Assembly: GCA_949358305.1 (NCBI GenBank)
Contig: OX442324.1
Location: forward strand, 124,001-188,000
Direction: 5' to 3'
Length of the DNA stretch: 64,000 bases
From: Strigamia acuminata
Taxonomy: Eukaryota > Arthropoda > Chilopoda > Geophilomorpha > Linotaeniidae
Shown here: in pieces, positions 44,463 to 55,654 of the stretch
How the letters are laid out: the number at the start of each line of letters is the position of its first letter
How positions within the stretch are numbered: the first letter of the stretch is position 1
Program-made: the position numbers and the translations under genes
Notes under the pieces: model-generated
Databases searched by the model: none
Told to the model about the DNA's origin: nothing
Seen by the model: the letters and a program-made list of their open reading frames with translations, nothing else

Positions 44463-47403
44463 AAGATGCTATTTCTTTGCAACCAGTGGTGACCAAGTGT
44501 GTGCAGTCAAGACCACGCACAGGCAAGGAGTGAGAAGGAATCCAAGGACACTTTCACTTCCTACAGCCAAACCAAAGTCAGGGGTACCTTGACCAATTAC
44601 AGGCGCCTACAACTAGGTCGACCATAATTATTTTACAAAAGATCTCAGCATCCCTTTCAAAGGAATGTCCAACCACTGGCCATGTGTTGGACCTTCGAGC
44701 GCTTTTTCAGTGCTTCAAGGGCCCTCGATTCTATTTTTAGCTAATTGGCAGCCGAGCATCTGGTGAAGACCAAAGGCGCGCACCGGGGTGCCGTCCTGTT
44801 CTTTCAACAGTGTCCGTGCCCTTTATGCTAAAACTGATTAAACAGAGGAGTGGCGGGTCAATGGTCGAAACCCTGACCTCGTCATCAACCTGTTACTGCA
44901 TACCGTGTACCTTCGAAAATAAAATATGAAAAAATTACAATGAAAGTCTTTTATTGAAAACAATAAAACATTAAGTTTTGGCTCATCTCTCCGCCCCAAA
45001 AAATAAAATTAGCGGTTATACTTTGGTTCTTAATCCACGCCCCAAAATAAAAAATTAGCGAACACTTTTCCGGCATTTATCCACGCCCCAGAAGATAGAA
45101 ATGGGCGACTGGAAGTTCTCTGACACTCCCAAACTAACAAAACAATGCATGCTTCGTCTTTCCCTTCGTGTTCTAAATTATTCGCGCCAGAACCAAGTAG
45201 AAAAAACTGCGTATATCGATTTTTCGTGGCATTTTATCCTCGCGCCCCACAGCTTCGATGCTAAGGCGTACGTTTTCCTTTGCACTGGTGTGCACGTCTA
45301 CCACCAGTTTTAACCTCTGCTGAAAACGCTAAAATCGCGTGTTTCAGGATTCCTCCGATATTGCCTGCTCCTGCACCGAAATCACACCCAAAACACCATC
45401 AAGATCGCGATAATCCTGATGAGGCAAAAAATTGTGACTCAGTCGCCTCAGACTAAGAGTGAAGGGAAATTGGCGAACCGAGCCCGAGTCAGATCGGAGA
45501 ATATTGCAACTGAACACGGTCCAGCGCCAGGGAAAGTTAGGTCCAATCCCCGGGAGCCTCACTCCTTTCTAACCCGGGTATGAAATTAGAGTAGAAATAG
45601 GATAAAAGAAGGGAACAAGAAAAATGTGGTGTGTTTCACAAAATTGGGAAAAGGGATCCACACACAGCACATTGAAAAAACAAAAGTTTGAAAGATGTTG
45701 GGCCGGATTCACAGTCTTCGTTTGAAGCTGTTAGCCACCCAATTCGTATTTGCAAGCATTCCACGCGCGGTTTAAAAGCAAACACCGTTAGGCTCGACAC
45801 TCCAGCAGTCCGCTGCAAGAGCGGCCTTCCCTGCTGTCCGAGACCCAATTTTGGCAGTAGGGCAGTGAAATTGACAGAAATGTGCCATAAGTGGCCACAA
45901 AAGCACAAAAAAGCCAAAATCACGCCAAACCGCTTCCACCAGTGCCCGGGACAGGGTTGGAAACCCAGTCTCCGTGTGCTCTCCTTAAGTACATGTGCCT
46001 GTAATTCAAAAGATTAATCAAACCGCTGAAACCAGGAATGTACCTCTGGCCAGTAATGAACAGCGCTTCCCTAAATATACCGCATTAGTTTATTGCTGTC
46101 CGGGCGAAGCACAGGGCTGAACTGGGATATACCGCACCCAGCAGCATGCCTGCCCACCACAACAACACCACAAACACATTTCCCGCCAAAAAACACACTC
46201 GGAAAAAAGCACCAAATCGCCCGACCCAGAGAGAGAAATAAAAGAACTTAATCTACCAAATGTCCAGTGTGGTGTCGACCCTCTAAGACACTCATTACGT
46301 CAGCGTAACCCCAGGAATGTCATGAGTAACACATTGTTGGTTTGCGAAAACCTAACCTCTACACACCCCACTTTCAAATTGTGTCTGAAATGATGAACCA
46401 GATCTAATTCAACACTCCAAACCACAACATCTGAGCACCTACAAATGGTTTCTCACCTCTATAGGTTGCGCACCAAGAAATGAAAAATTATAAAATTAAA
46501 ATAAGGGGTGTCCAACTTGTATGCTGGTTGACCCTTGTCCCCCCAAGCTAATTATAGGAACAAACGAGGTCAGACTCAAGCCAAGCCAAACACACAAAGA
46601 AAAACACCAAACAAAACAAAATAAAATTGGAAATTAAACTAATGTGCTGACTGGACATTACCTTCATGAGATGAATAAAAAAAAAACAACTCAATCCAGC
46701 ACTAACCAGACCAAACACAAAAGAAAAACAAACCAAAAAATAATATAAAATTGCACAAATTAACCCAAGACTTGAGCATTACCCAGCCCAAACAAGAGGA
46801 AAAGTGTGGCAGAAGAAAACAAATGTTTCCCAACCCGGCACAAAAATCAAACAAACAGTAAAATTGAGGTTTTAAAACAAGGTCACTGCAGTTCAATTAA
46901 GTACGAGGGGTGGAGAACACAAAAGAAGATACACAATGGTGCCAGTTCCTGTAGCTGCTTAAGGGAGAGAGCAAGACTCCCCAAGCTAATTAGAGGAACA
47001 ACACATCAAAGTGCTTTGGTCAGTTGCAGTGCGTCTGAAAATAAATTTCAGAGCCCCTACCACAACAGCACAGAGAAAAACATAATTCCAAGACTTACAA
47101 ATGAAAAAGCATTCAGCCCCCACAAACAAGCCTCTCACGCGACTCAAAGTGACTGACAAGAAACACCCTTCAAATTCCTCAGTCTCAAAGAAAAATATTT
47201 AACCCAAAATCCAAAAAATAAGAAAATGAAAAACAATACAATTGTCCCCCGCCAAAAAATAAAGCAAAAGCGTACCAACACCCTGAACAATGAATAAACA
47301 ATCTGCAACAAAAAAAAATTGAGACAAAATGGCAACCACAATGAAACAAAGGGTTAGCACACAAAGCAAAACAAACGGCGGACAAAAAAAAAATTTTACA
47401 AGT
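44463..47403 (-). other. Unusually long leader of gypsy G
   Basis: About 3 kb between the candidate primer site and the first ORF, with no convincing gene. From 46540 to 46800 two diverged units of about 140 bp repeat in tandem (CCAAACACAMAAAGAAAAACA, then ATAAAATTG and GCATTACC-like blocks). CCCCAAGCTAATTA recurs near 46539 and 46980. Confidence 0.5.
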
Positions 47404-47428
47404 TCAAATCTCGGACAGGGCCCTCAAT
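47404..47428 (-). other. Candidate primer-binding site of gypsy G
   Basis: The plus strand reads like a tRNA 3' part: a TTCAAATC T-loop-like motif followed by CTCGGACAGGGCC and ending at the LTR. The usual terminal TGG on the minus strand is TGA here. The E element has a similar block at its equivalent place. Confidence 0.4.
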
Positions 47429-47649
47429 TGTGACTGCTATGGTCTCTTCCAGTGTAGTCAGGGGACTGAGAACACTTGGCAGGGACGCATACTTCACGTA
47501 AATGACGGAGACTTCCCACAATATTGGTTGGTTGGCCTTTATTGCGTTGTCTAGGGGTATGGGGAAACCCGTCACCCGCTGCAGTGGTGCCACGAAGGCA
47601 CACCGCACCGGCAACCGAACCCGCCACACACTGGGTGGGAACCCAATGC
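47429..47649 (-). repeat. 5' LTR of gypsy G, first 221 bp (rest at 61403-61775)
   Basis: Identical in order to the start of 26786-27379. It breaks at AATGC, where copia H begins, and resumes at 61398 with the second AATGC. The two parts add to 594 bp, the length of the other LTR. Confidence 0.95.
47645..47649 (+). repeat. Target-site duplication AATGC of copia H (partner 61398-61402)
   Basis: The unoccupied site (ACCCAATGCGTGG) can be read inside the other G LTR at about 26999-27011, proving the insertion. Confidence 0.98.
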
Positions 47650-48129
47650 TGTAGCAGAGTAGGGCGCAGAATATCGGTGAATTATCACCGGGAAGCGTGA
47701 AAAATGGGGCCGTGCTGCGCGCACGGACGTAGGCGATACGACGCGTATCGTAAGCGAGACGGCGCGTGGCTTATGGCCACTTATAGCGCACTAAACTAGC
47801 ACACAATGTGCTTTAAAGCAAAGGCAATGATAACAAAATATAAAACACTTTACTAAAATTAGAATACATTACATAAATGGTGTGAAAAACAATCAAGCAG
47901 CACACAGCCGTGTGCTGCGCCATCTTGGATTTGGATAACAGTGATGGTGGCACTCTGGTGCCAGAAATTAGCATTAATAAAGGATAAATCATTGGATTGA
48001 AGAACAAATCATATCAAAACAAGACAAGAGTATGGAATCACATACGAGACATCGCTAAACTAACAATAATATCGAAATCAAAAGTATATAAATAAATACA
48101 TCGACAAAAACATGGTCTTTAGACCAACA
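47650..48129 (-). repeat. 3' LTR of copia H, 480 bp
   Basis: Minus strand TGTTGG...CTACA. The purine tract GAAGAGGGGATT adjoins it on the minus strand. Inverted repeats: 47675-47690 (CGGTGA/TCACCG), 47710-47726 (CCGTGC/GCACGG), 47734-47750 (CGATACG/CGTATCG), 47766-47780 (GTGGC/GCCAC), 47798-47812 (AGCACA/TGTGCT), 47809-47820 (TGCTTTAAAGCA), 47897-47918 (GCAGCACAC/GTGTGCTGC) and 47948-47963 (TGGCAC/GTGCCA). AAGATGGCGC on the minus strand at 47917-47926. Confidence 0.9.
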
Positions 48130-48339
48130 AATCCCCTCTTCGATGGAAATATTTATCAGGGGACGAGATGAACGTATACTGGAATTACAGTTGATCATTG
48201 GCGAGAAAAGAAAAATAATAAATTCGAATCATCGAGCCGGGTACTGTCGTGGTTATCACTTAACTAAGCTCGGAATTCCCACAGAAACTCGATGATCCTC
48301 GAAATCGGGTGAAACTAAATCAGGAATGTCACGATAAAG

Positions 48340-48800
48340 TTATGCTCGGAAGATCTTCGAAATGAGTGACCGCAAACGTTCGGATGAGAGCCATTTCGTA
48401 AAAATGTCTGCGATATTCACTTCGGATGCAACTTTTCGAAGATCAAAGACTCCTGTCGTATACCACTCCCCGAGCCAATGATACTTCACGCGAATGTGTC
48501 GAGTCTTCGCGTTCTCAATGTCGTTAGACGTGAATTGGATAGCGGCCAGGGCATCGGAGTAAACAACAGGTCGAGCTAATCGATTGAGAATCGGGAAATC
48601 GGTGTACACGGAGTCCAACCAGAAAAGCTCCTTTACACACTCTACTAGGGCGATAAATTCCGCTTCCATAGTAGAGCATGCAACGGTCGACTGTTTTCGA
48701 CAGGACCAGCCGATAGGGACGTTACCGATGTACACGATGTGTCCTCCGAAACTCAAGGAGGTTTCCGGGTCGCTCGCCCACGATGCGTCGGTGAAAGCCG
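48340..48800 (-). pseudogene. Copia H, RNase H C-terminal part
   Basis: Continues the H polyprotein on the far side of copia I: FTDASWASD, LSFGGHIVYIGNVPIGW, MEAEFIALVECVKE, SDALAAIQF, RHIRVKYHWLGEW, and the end ADIFTKWLSSERL. The first codons join in frame to 56199 when I and one ATAAC are removed. Intact in itself; separated only by the insertion. Confidence 0.95.
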
Positions 48801-48805
48801 ATAAC
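48801..48805 (+). repeat. Target-site duplication ATAAC of copia I (partner 56194-56198)
   Basis: Pentamers adjoin the outer ends of both I LTRs. The RNase H frame of H is restored when one copy and I are taken out. Confidence 0.95.
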
Positions 48806-49336
48806 TGTAGGTCGGTAGCAGAGGAAAACGACCAAAACTACTCGAAATGTCGAGTGAAACTGTCGCGAATGCGTCGCACGAGTGGTACGCGCGTACAGGC
48901 GACGTCGAGGACGAAATGTAAACGTAACGGCCGCGATATTCGCTTATATGCCGTGAGAAATGATAAATGAATGCTTAAAAGCATAAAATAAGTTTCGAAA
49001 TACTCACATATGAGTTGTAAAATACATGAATAACCATGAGGCGAGAGCCAGGCGCTGGTCGCCGCCATCTTGGATGTAGGAGTGGTACAGTAACGACACC
49101 TGGTGTCGTGAAATGGCGTTATGGAATTGAAAATTCCATAAAGCTTAACAGAAGGTTAGATATAGCATGATGCCTCATGCAGAAACACAATAACATAATG
49201 TAAATGTTTGGAAAATGACACACATAATTGAATATAATAAATATCGGAATAAATAAACGAATATAATAAAACAATAGATCATAATGTGATTCTATATCAC
49301 ATCGACACACACATCATTTGGTTCTTTAGACCAACA
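48806..49336 (-). repeat. 3' LTR of copia I, 531 bp
   Basis: Minus strand TGTTGG...CCTACA. Inverted repeats include 49093-49109 (ACGACACC/GGTGTCGT), 49165-49180 (GCATGA/TCATGC) and the block TGTGATATAGAATCACA near 49270-49300 on the minus strand. YY1 consensus AAGATGGCGGC on the minus strand at 49061-49071. Confidence 0.9.
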
Positions 49337-49540
49337 ATTCCCCCTTTCGATGGAGATAGAATCAGGGGAAAAGAAATACGGTTACTGGAATTACAGTAGA
49401 TAATAATCGAAAATAAACAATAGAGTCGAATCGCCGAGCCGGGTACTGTTATTGAAAACGCCACGTAGGCCCGAATATTCCCGCAGAAACTCGGTGATCC
49501 TCGAAGTCGGGTGAATAACAAAAGAATGTCACGATAAAGT

Positions 49541-52500
49541 CTAAAGTCGGAACACACGAGAGATCAACGACTGAAGACGCTCAGAACTGAGCCACTTAGT
49601 GAATATGTCCGCGACGTTGTGCTCGCTGGACACTTTTCGGAGATCAAAACAGCCTGCCGTATACCATTCCCTAAGCCAGTGATACTTGACGCGGATATGC
49701 TTCGTCTTCGAGTTTTCCACGTCGTTGGATGTGAATTGTATGCTGGCTAGGGCATCGGAGTAAATAATCGGACGAGACAGACGGTTAAGGACCGGGAATT
49801 CGGTGAAGATGTTATCGAGCCAAAAGGTTTCCTTCACGCATTCAACTAGGGCGAGGAATTCGGCTTCCATAGTTGAACACGCGACAGTCGATTGTTTTCG
49901 ACACGACCAGCCAATTGGCACATTCCCGATATATGTAATGTAGCCACCGAAACTTAAAGATGTCGCCAAATCGCTAGCCCACGATGCATCCGTATACGCC
50001 CATAATTGGCTTGACGCGCAATTCGAAAGTTCGATACGATAATCAATAGTATTCGCTACGTACTGGAGAACTTGAAGGAGCGCACGGATGTGGGTGTTAT
50101 CGTAGCAAGTGTTGAATTGCGAAAGCGATATGACGGAAAATAAGATGTCGGGGCGTGTTCGTGATGCCAGAAAAAGCAGTGACCCGATAAGCGAGCGGTA
50201 AGGAAAATCGATCAGGTCCTCGGTCGATGCTCGAACTAATGTTGTTCCGGGTGTGACTGGCACTTTCACGAGTCGATTGGTCGATGTTCCATATTTTTGC
50301 ACGAGTTTAGCGATGTACGCACGTTGAGAAATGTAAGTGCGTCCCATCTCGCGGATAAACTCGACTCCTAGCAGTTTGGTGATTGGACCGAGGTTGACGA
50401 TGTCGAATTTCGAAGTTATGAGTCGAATAATTCGGTCCAAAACACTGTCGGCTGCGTAGAAAAGTACAATATCATCGACGTAGACTAACATGACTGCGCA
50501 ATTGCCGTAGATGTACACGCAGTTGCAAGCAGGCATTTTTCGGAATCCAAGAGCTCGAAGTGCTTCGTCCAGTTTCAAATACCATTGTCGACCTGACTGG
50601 TGGAGTCCATAAAGAGATTTGACGAGTAGCCAAACGTTGTCGGGGTGATTACAGGTGGCACCTGCCGGGATGCGCATGTAGACCTTGTGCTCGAGGTCCC
50701 CGTACAGGTATGCACATTTGACGTCGAGGTCTGCATCTTTCCATCCTCGTAGCACTACCAAAAGGCAAAAGAATAGACGAATGAGGACGAAATTTACTAC
50801 TGGACTAAAGACTTCGTCGTAATCGATTCCGAAGGTTTGGCGAAAGCCTTGGGCGACAAGTCGAGCACGATATCGAGTAATCTTGCCGGTCGCGTCTGAT
50901 TTGAGTTTAAAAATCCATTTACAACCCAAGATTGTCGTATCGGGCGGTTTCGGCACTTCGACATAGATTTCCCGCTCTTTAAAAGTTCCTAACTCTTCAT
51001 CAATGGCTTCACGCCATTTTGGAGCGTCGTCGAATTTGGGAATTTCCGCATATGATGACGGTTCGGTGCGACAGAGGTGAGCAACGTGCCGAGGTAGAAG
51101 AGGAATCGTCGGTAGCGTATGTTCTATGTTGCCGAAAAAGAATAACTCTGGGTCGTAAGGGAGATTGTTCATGATACAGAATTCTTCGACGTCTCTGCGA
51201 GATCGAAGTCGAAGGCCGGGTTCCGGGAAATAATAGACGTCGATGTCTATCGAACCTGGCTGCTGGTCCTTTCGTAGGTGTTCTTCGCGAACCCATCTGC
51301 GAAACACTGTGTTCCCGCCGACATAACGCCAATAGAATGATGTCTTGCCGGCAGAAGGAGCTGCAACATGTGTTGCGCCAGGAGGCAATGGAGACATTTG
51401 CCCCTGATCAAAGATTGGCATTGTGTGCTGCAGAATATTTGGACCAGCTTTCTTTCGTAACGTGATGAAACGATTTGGTGATATCGGTGGTGAAAGGCCG
51501 GGAGAACTGGCATTGGACGTTTCCGGTGACACATGGGCAGACTGATTCAGTCGCAATTCTTCCGCGTCCGGTTGAACCGCAAATTCCTCGATCTGCTCAA
51601 CGTCATCGTCGGTGTCCTGCCCTTCAGCTATTTGTTCGTGTTCCACATTAGTAATCGGATGTGATACGGAACTAAGAGCTGGAGTCGGCAATGTTGATGC
51701 ACAAAGTTCTAATAACTGTCGTTCCGGCGTTGATGGGGGTGGAATGTGAACAATCTGCATAGGTGGCGTCTTTGATTTAGAAGCAGACTTGGACACAGAT
51801 TTTTCTTCGGATATCGAATGCTCATCATCTGATGCTGGCTTGATCGACCAGTCCGCATATTGGATGGTGTCGTTGAATGACACTCTTTGTTGTTCATTGT
51901 TGGGTTCATAGAAGGATTCGTTGTTGCCATTTGGTGCGTTTCGTAGGGATTTGCGATACGATTGATGTTCGTCTATGCGAACGTGGGCTGATTCGGTGAC
52001 TTTATTGTCAATGGGATTCCAAATCCTATAGCCACGTGTTGCAACCGCGTACCCAACGAGGTATCCTTCCCATGCGCGTGGCTCAAGCTTTTTACGGCCT
52101 GGCGCCGTGTAGTGGACCCAATATTTAGATCCGATCTTTCGTAAGTGTCGTAAAGATAGTGCTCGTTCACGCCATAGTACATATGGGACTTGATTTTTCA
52201 AACGTGAATGAGGGCTTCTGTTCTTGATATAAGCGAAGGTTACTGCAAGCTCTGCCCATAGACCGGCCGGAAGTTTGGTTTCTTCATGCATCGCGCGGAT
52301 GTTGTCTGCCATCGTTCTGTTAATGCGTTCGGCCGTTCCATTCATCTGTGGGCTCGATGGGTTCGTTCGCTGCCCTTGGATCCCTTTGTCTTTCAAGTAG
52401 CGCTCGAATTCATTTGACATGAACTCGCCGCCACGGTCTGTGCGAATGGCTTTGATTGTTGTATTCGCAACCCGTTCGACTCTTGCGGCGAAGTCCTTAA

Positions 52501-54553
52501 AGCATGCGAAGACTTGGGACTTCTGCGCCAATGGGGTGATCCAAGTATATCGTGTAGCGTCATCAATGATCGTTAGAACGAAACGAGCTCCACCGAAAGA
52601 TGTTGCAGGAGCCGGGCCCCACACGTCCATGTGCAGGAGGTCGAGTGCTTTAGTAGTACTCGGGTGAAGGTCCGGTTTGTGTGAAATCTTGATTGATTTT
52701 GCAAGACGACAGTCGTTGCAAGCGAGTTCCTGTTTGACTTCTCCAGGTTCCATTCCGTAAACTTGGTCGTTATTCGCCAACAGGCGCATTGCATTTGTGT
52801 GCAAATGCCCTAATCTGCTATGCCATAGACCCGTAGCATCCTTTACGTTTGCAGGGCTAGCAACTGCCTTCTTTGGTGACTTAGAAGGATTGCTCGGAGG
52901 AGGAGGTATGGCAGGAGGAGTATTAGGTAATGGCGTGGTCGGAATGGATTGGAGAACGTTGGAATAGGATTGGACAAGAGGATCAGGCTGGACATTGGTG
53001 TATTTGGGAGCAGTCTGAGACTGGATAGGATTGACGATTTGATTCGGAATTTGCTTTGGAATTGGTGGCATTTCTATGCGAAAATCCGTAATGTCTCCTT
53101 GTCTCGATTTCCCCTTCTTCGGTTTCTGAATGTTCTCAAAATCCACTTCTGTCGTGACATAAGTCAAAACTGGCGGTTGTTGAATTGGTGGCGGAATTGT
53201 CGTCGACACCGGAATTGAAACCGTCGTAGCCACAGAAGGTGTTGAACATAAACCGTCCACATAATATAATCCTGCCTTCTCCTTTGCCCGAAGAATAGAA
53301 CTTCGAATGTCCGATTGATAGATGTTGACTTCACCGTTGTAAAAGTGTATGTGATGACGTGTTTTATCAATTTTGGAAACCGAAATCAAATTGGCTTCGA
53401 AGTTCGGTGCAAAAAGTACATTCGTCAGATTCACGATACAATTGCAGTCATCTATTCTCGTGAGCAGTCGGACATTTCCTTTTCCCGTCACCTTGGACTT
53501 GCCTTGTCCGAGTTCGATGTCGAAAGGCACGATGTCCACAAAATCCGTAAACCAAGCTCGAACATATGAAACGTGGTCCGTCGCGCCACAGTCGACAATC
53601 CATTCGTTGGATTGCATGAAATGAGCGACTGGGCGCGCTGGGGCTTGTGGGGCACTGGCGAAGAATGTCCCTTCTCGTGTCGGACGAGAACAGCCTCGCG
53701 GACGCGTATCGTCGGGTTTGGGCGCGGAGTTTTTGTTGCGCTTCTTGCTCTTGCTTCGAGAGCGTTGGAAAGAAGCTGATGCCGAGGGTTGATTGCGATC
53801 CTCCCGCCGTGGATGGGGACACTTGTTCGCGTAGTGGCCCATCTCATTACAGTTGAAACATTTAATTTCGGATAAAGGTCGACGAGGACGAGAACTCTTC
53901 CGGGGTTGTTGGCCTTTTACAGACGAATGCACAGAAGACGAGTGTACATTATGCAATCCCATCGGCTTTAACCGTAGATATTCAGAAATCAACTGTTCAG
54001 CGACTTTGGTCGGTGTAAAATCCTGATCAGGCCAGTGATATATAGCGAACGTTGCTTGTGCGTATTCGGGCGGTAGTCGGTTGAGGTACTGGTATGCATG
54101 GTGATCATCTGTCGTAACCTCTTTGATGTCGGCTAATTGACGTACAAAATGATCCACTCGATTGATGAAATCCTGCATTTCCTCATTGGCTTCGAGATGT
54201 AAAGTCAAGAATTCCGACCGTAATGCTGCCCGTCGCACCCGCGAACTAGGCGCGTACGCTTTTGCCAGGACGTCCCATGCCTGTTTGGGAGTATCACAAT
54301 TGTCCAGGGCTGAACGTTTCGGTTCGCTGACATACATGTAGATATGTCCGAGAGCTTTGTCCTTTTTAACCATGTAACGTTCTTTTTCCTTCTCAGTTAA
54401 TGTCAAGAGATGGTCGGCCTCCTTCTCCTCCGTTACATGCCTCCAAAGGCCCTCGGATTTCAAAAGCATCCGCATCGCCCTCTGCCAGGGCTCGTAATTC
54501 CCGACAGAGAGGATGGGAATTCTGCTGACCGTCGTTTCCGTTGTCTTTTGCAT
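49541..54553 (-). CDS. Copia I gag-pol polyprotein (about 1,670 aa), intact
   Basis: One frame without stop or shift. I chose MQKTTETTVSRIPIL as start (the frame is open to 54586). Gag has VGNYEPWQRAMRMLLKSEG, AKAYAPSSRVRRAALRSEF and the zinc knuckle CFNCNEMGHYANKC. Protease WIVDCGATDHVSY follows, then pre-integrase LWHSRLGHLHTNAM with CNDCRLAKS. Integrase shows LLHMDVWGP, RTDRGGEF and NGTAERINRT, then GYRIWNP and a long acidic linker. RT has CKWIFKLKSD, YRARLVAQGF, SLYGLHQSGRQWY and VYVDDIVLF. RNase H has AYTDASWASD, MEAEFLALVE, SDALASIQF, and the end is ADIFTKWLSSERL. All catalytic residues are in place, so the element may still be active and could supply proteins to H, which has closely related gag-pol. 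Confidence 0.95.
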   Translation of the reverse strand: MQKTTETTVSRIPILSVGNYEPWQRAMRMLLKSEGLWRHVTEEKEADHLLTLTEKEKERYMVKKDKALGHIYMYVSEPKRSALDNCDTPKQAWDVLAKAYAPSSRVRRAALRSEFLTLHLEANEEMQDFINRVDHFVRQLADIKEVTTDDHHAYQYLNRLPPEYAQATFAIYHWPDQDFTPTKVAEQLISEYLRLKPMGLHNVHSSSVHSSVKGQQPRKSSRPRRPLSEIKCFNCNEMGHYANKCPHPRREDRNQPSASASFQRSRSKSKKRNKNSAPKPDDTRPRGCSRPTREGTFFASAPQAPARPVAHFMQSNEWIVDCGATDHVSYVRAWFTDFVDIVPFDIELGQGKSKVTGKGNVRLLTRIDDCNCIVNLTNVLFAPNFEANLISVSKIDKTRHHIHFYNGEVNIYQSDIRSSILRAKEKAGLYYVDGLCSTPSVATTVSIPVSTTIPPPIQQPPVLTYVTTEVDFENIQKPKKGKSRQGDITDFRIEMPPIPKQIPNQIVNPIQSQTAPKYTNVQPDPLVQSYSNVLQSIPTTPLPNTPPAIPPPPSNPSKSPKKAVASPANVKDATGLWHSRLGHLHTNAMRLLANNDQVYGMEPGEVKQELACNDCRLAKSIKISHKPDLHPSTTKALDLLHMDVWGPAPATSFGGARFVLTIIDDATRYTWITPLAQKSQVFACFKDFAARVERVANTTIKAIRTDRGGEFMSNEFERYLKDKGIQGQRTNPSSPQMNGTAERINRTMADNIRAMHEETKLPAGLWAELAVTFAYIKNRSPHSRLKNQVPYVLWRERALSLRHLRKIGSKYWVHYTAPGRKKLEPRAWEGYLVGYAVATRGYRIWNPIDNKVTESAHVRIDEHQSYRKSLRNAPNGNNESFYEPNNEQQRVSFNDTIQYADWSIKPASDDEHSISEEKSVSKSASKSKTPPMQIVHIPPPSTPERQLLELCASTLPTPALSSVSHPITNVEHEQIAEGQDTDDDVEQIEEFAVQPDAEELRLNQSAHVSPETSNASSPGLSPPISPNRFITLRKKAGPNILQHTMPIFDQGQMSPLPPGATHVAAPSAGKTSFYWRYVGGNTVFRRWVREEHLRKDQQPGSIDIDVYYFPEPGLRLRSRRDVEEFCIMNNLPYDPELFFFGNIEHTLPTIPLLPRHVAHLCRTEPSSYAEIPKFDDAPKWREAIDEELGTFKEREIYVEVPKPPDTTILGCKWIFKLKSDATGKITRYRARLVAQGFRQTFGIDYDEVFSPVVNFVLIRLFFCLLVVLRGWKDADLDVKCAYLYGDLEHKVYMRIPAGATCNHPDNVWLLVKSLYGLHQSGRQWYLKLDEALRALGFRKMPACNCVYIYGNCAVMLVYVDDIVLFYAADSVLDRIIRLITSKFDIVNLGPITKLLGVEFIREMGRTYISQRAYIAKLVQKYGTSTNRLVKVPVTPGTTLVRASTEDLIDFPYRSLIGSLLFLASRTRPDILFSVISLSQFNTCYDNTHIRALLQVLQYVANTIDYRIELSNCASSQLWAYTDASWASDLATSLSFGGYITYIGNVPIGWSCRKQSTVACSTMEAEFLALVECVKETFWLDNIFTEFPVLNRLSRPIIYSDALASIQFTSNDVENSKTKHIRVKYHWLREWYTAGCFDLRKVSSEHNVADIFTKWLSSERLQSLISRVFRL

Positions 54554-54586
54554 CGTTTCGAAGATTCGGCACACCACGCAAAGCAC

Positions 54587-55641
54587 ACGGACTCAGAGAA
54601 ATGGTATAACGGCGATCGAAGCACTTCACTAAATCACAAAAGGTGTGTACGAATGTTTGTTCACACAATGTCGTTGCACTTATCACAAATTCACCTCCCT
54701 CGTGGTTCAAAGCGGATATCACCCGAAGGGGAGCCGATGCTACAATCGGCTGAGAACCTAAAGCAAGTGTCCCCCTAGCTTCCTTTATAGCCGCCTGGGG
54801 CTGCGGGAGTGCTAGGTGGCGCAGGGCTCAGCCTTGCTTTAGAATACAAACACCGCTTGGACAGACTTGTCCGTAGGGCAGTGCCGATGCTAAAGGATCC
54901 CTTCCAAAATACCCACTTAAGAACTAACAATTTAAATACGACAGGAAGGAGAAATAAATGAATCCCCCGTGGAAGGTCACACGGGCTCGCGGCAAAGCAC
55001 GAGACGGGTTTTCTCGAAAAACCCGCTAGAAAAGCGCAATTCGGCTTCGAAAAACCGAATTCTTCTCGAATTAACGAGGCTCTTCGTGAAAAATACACAA
55101 ATCGTCGAAATAATTCAAAAATCGGAGATACTACATGCACGCCGGGGTGCATGAAGCGAGAATCGTCTCGTTTCTCGTTGTAAAACGTCTCGTCGACGTT
55201 GTCGAAAAAGAAAATTGTCGAAAATCTGAAAAATACGAAAATTCGCCTCGAAATTTGCGAGGCCGCACAATTTCGGACGAAATTAGCTGGAGAATCACGT
55301 GAAGCGTAGTGCAGGTTGCTTGTGCACGTCGGTAGAACGTTGTCGACGTAGAAATCACGGAAATCCAGCTTGAAAATGGCGAGAAACCTGAAAATATAAA
55401 TTCGCACGAAAATTCGCGAAACTCGCGGAATTTTCGGCGATAAATGGTGAAAACAATTGGTGTACAACGTCGTCGTGACGTTGTATAAATCCAGGGTTGA
55501 TTCGGCGGCGTGAAACGTCCCGAAAATAGCGAAAATCGTCGCGAACACCTGAAAATACAAAAATTGCCGCGAAAATCGCGAAAAACGCGAATTTTCTGCA
55601 GCGGTTAGTGGAAAATAAGCGTGCAAAGGATGAAAACCACC
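54587..55641 (-). other. Leader of copia I
   Basis: About 1 kb between primer site and gag, CG- and T-rich on the minus strand. An open frame of 292 codons (55653-54775) exists, but its composition (F, R, S runs) and lack of homology suggest chance. Confidence 0.5.
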
Positions 55642-55652
55642 CTCTGCTACCA
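55642..55652 (-). other. Primer-binding site of copia I, in a hairpin with the LTR end
   Basis: The minus strand carries TGGTAGCAGAG. On the plus strand CCTCTGCTACC (55641-55651) and GGTAGCAGAGG (55663-55673) form a perfect 11-bp inverted repeat that spans the LTR boundary at 55655. Confidence 0.85.
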
Positions 55653-55654
55653 AT

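Noticed and set aside
54775-55653. 292-codon minus-strand frame in the leader of I
   Set aside because: Biased F/R/S composition in a leader of CG- and T-rich sequence; no counterpart pattern in the leaders of B and H.
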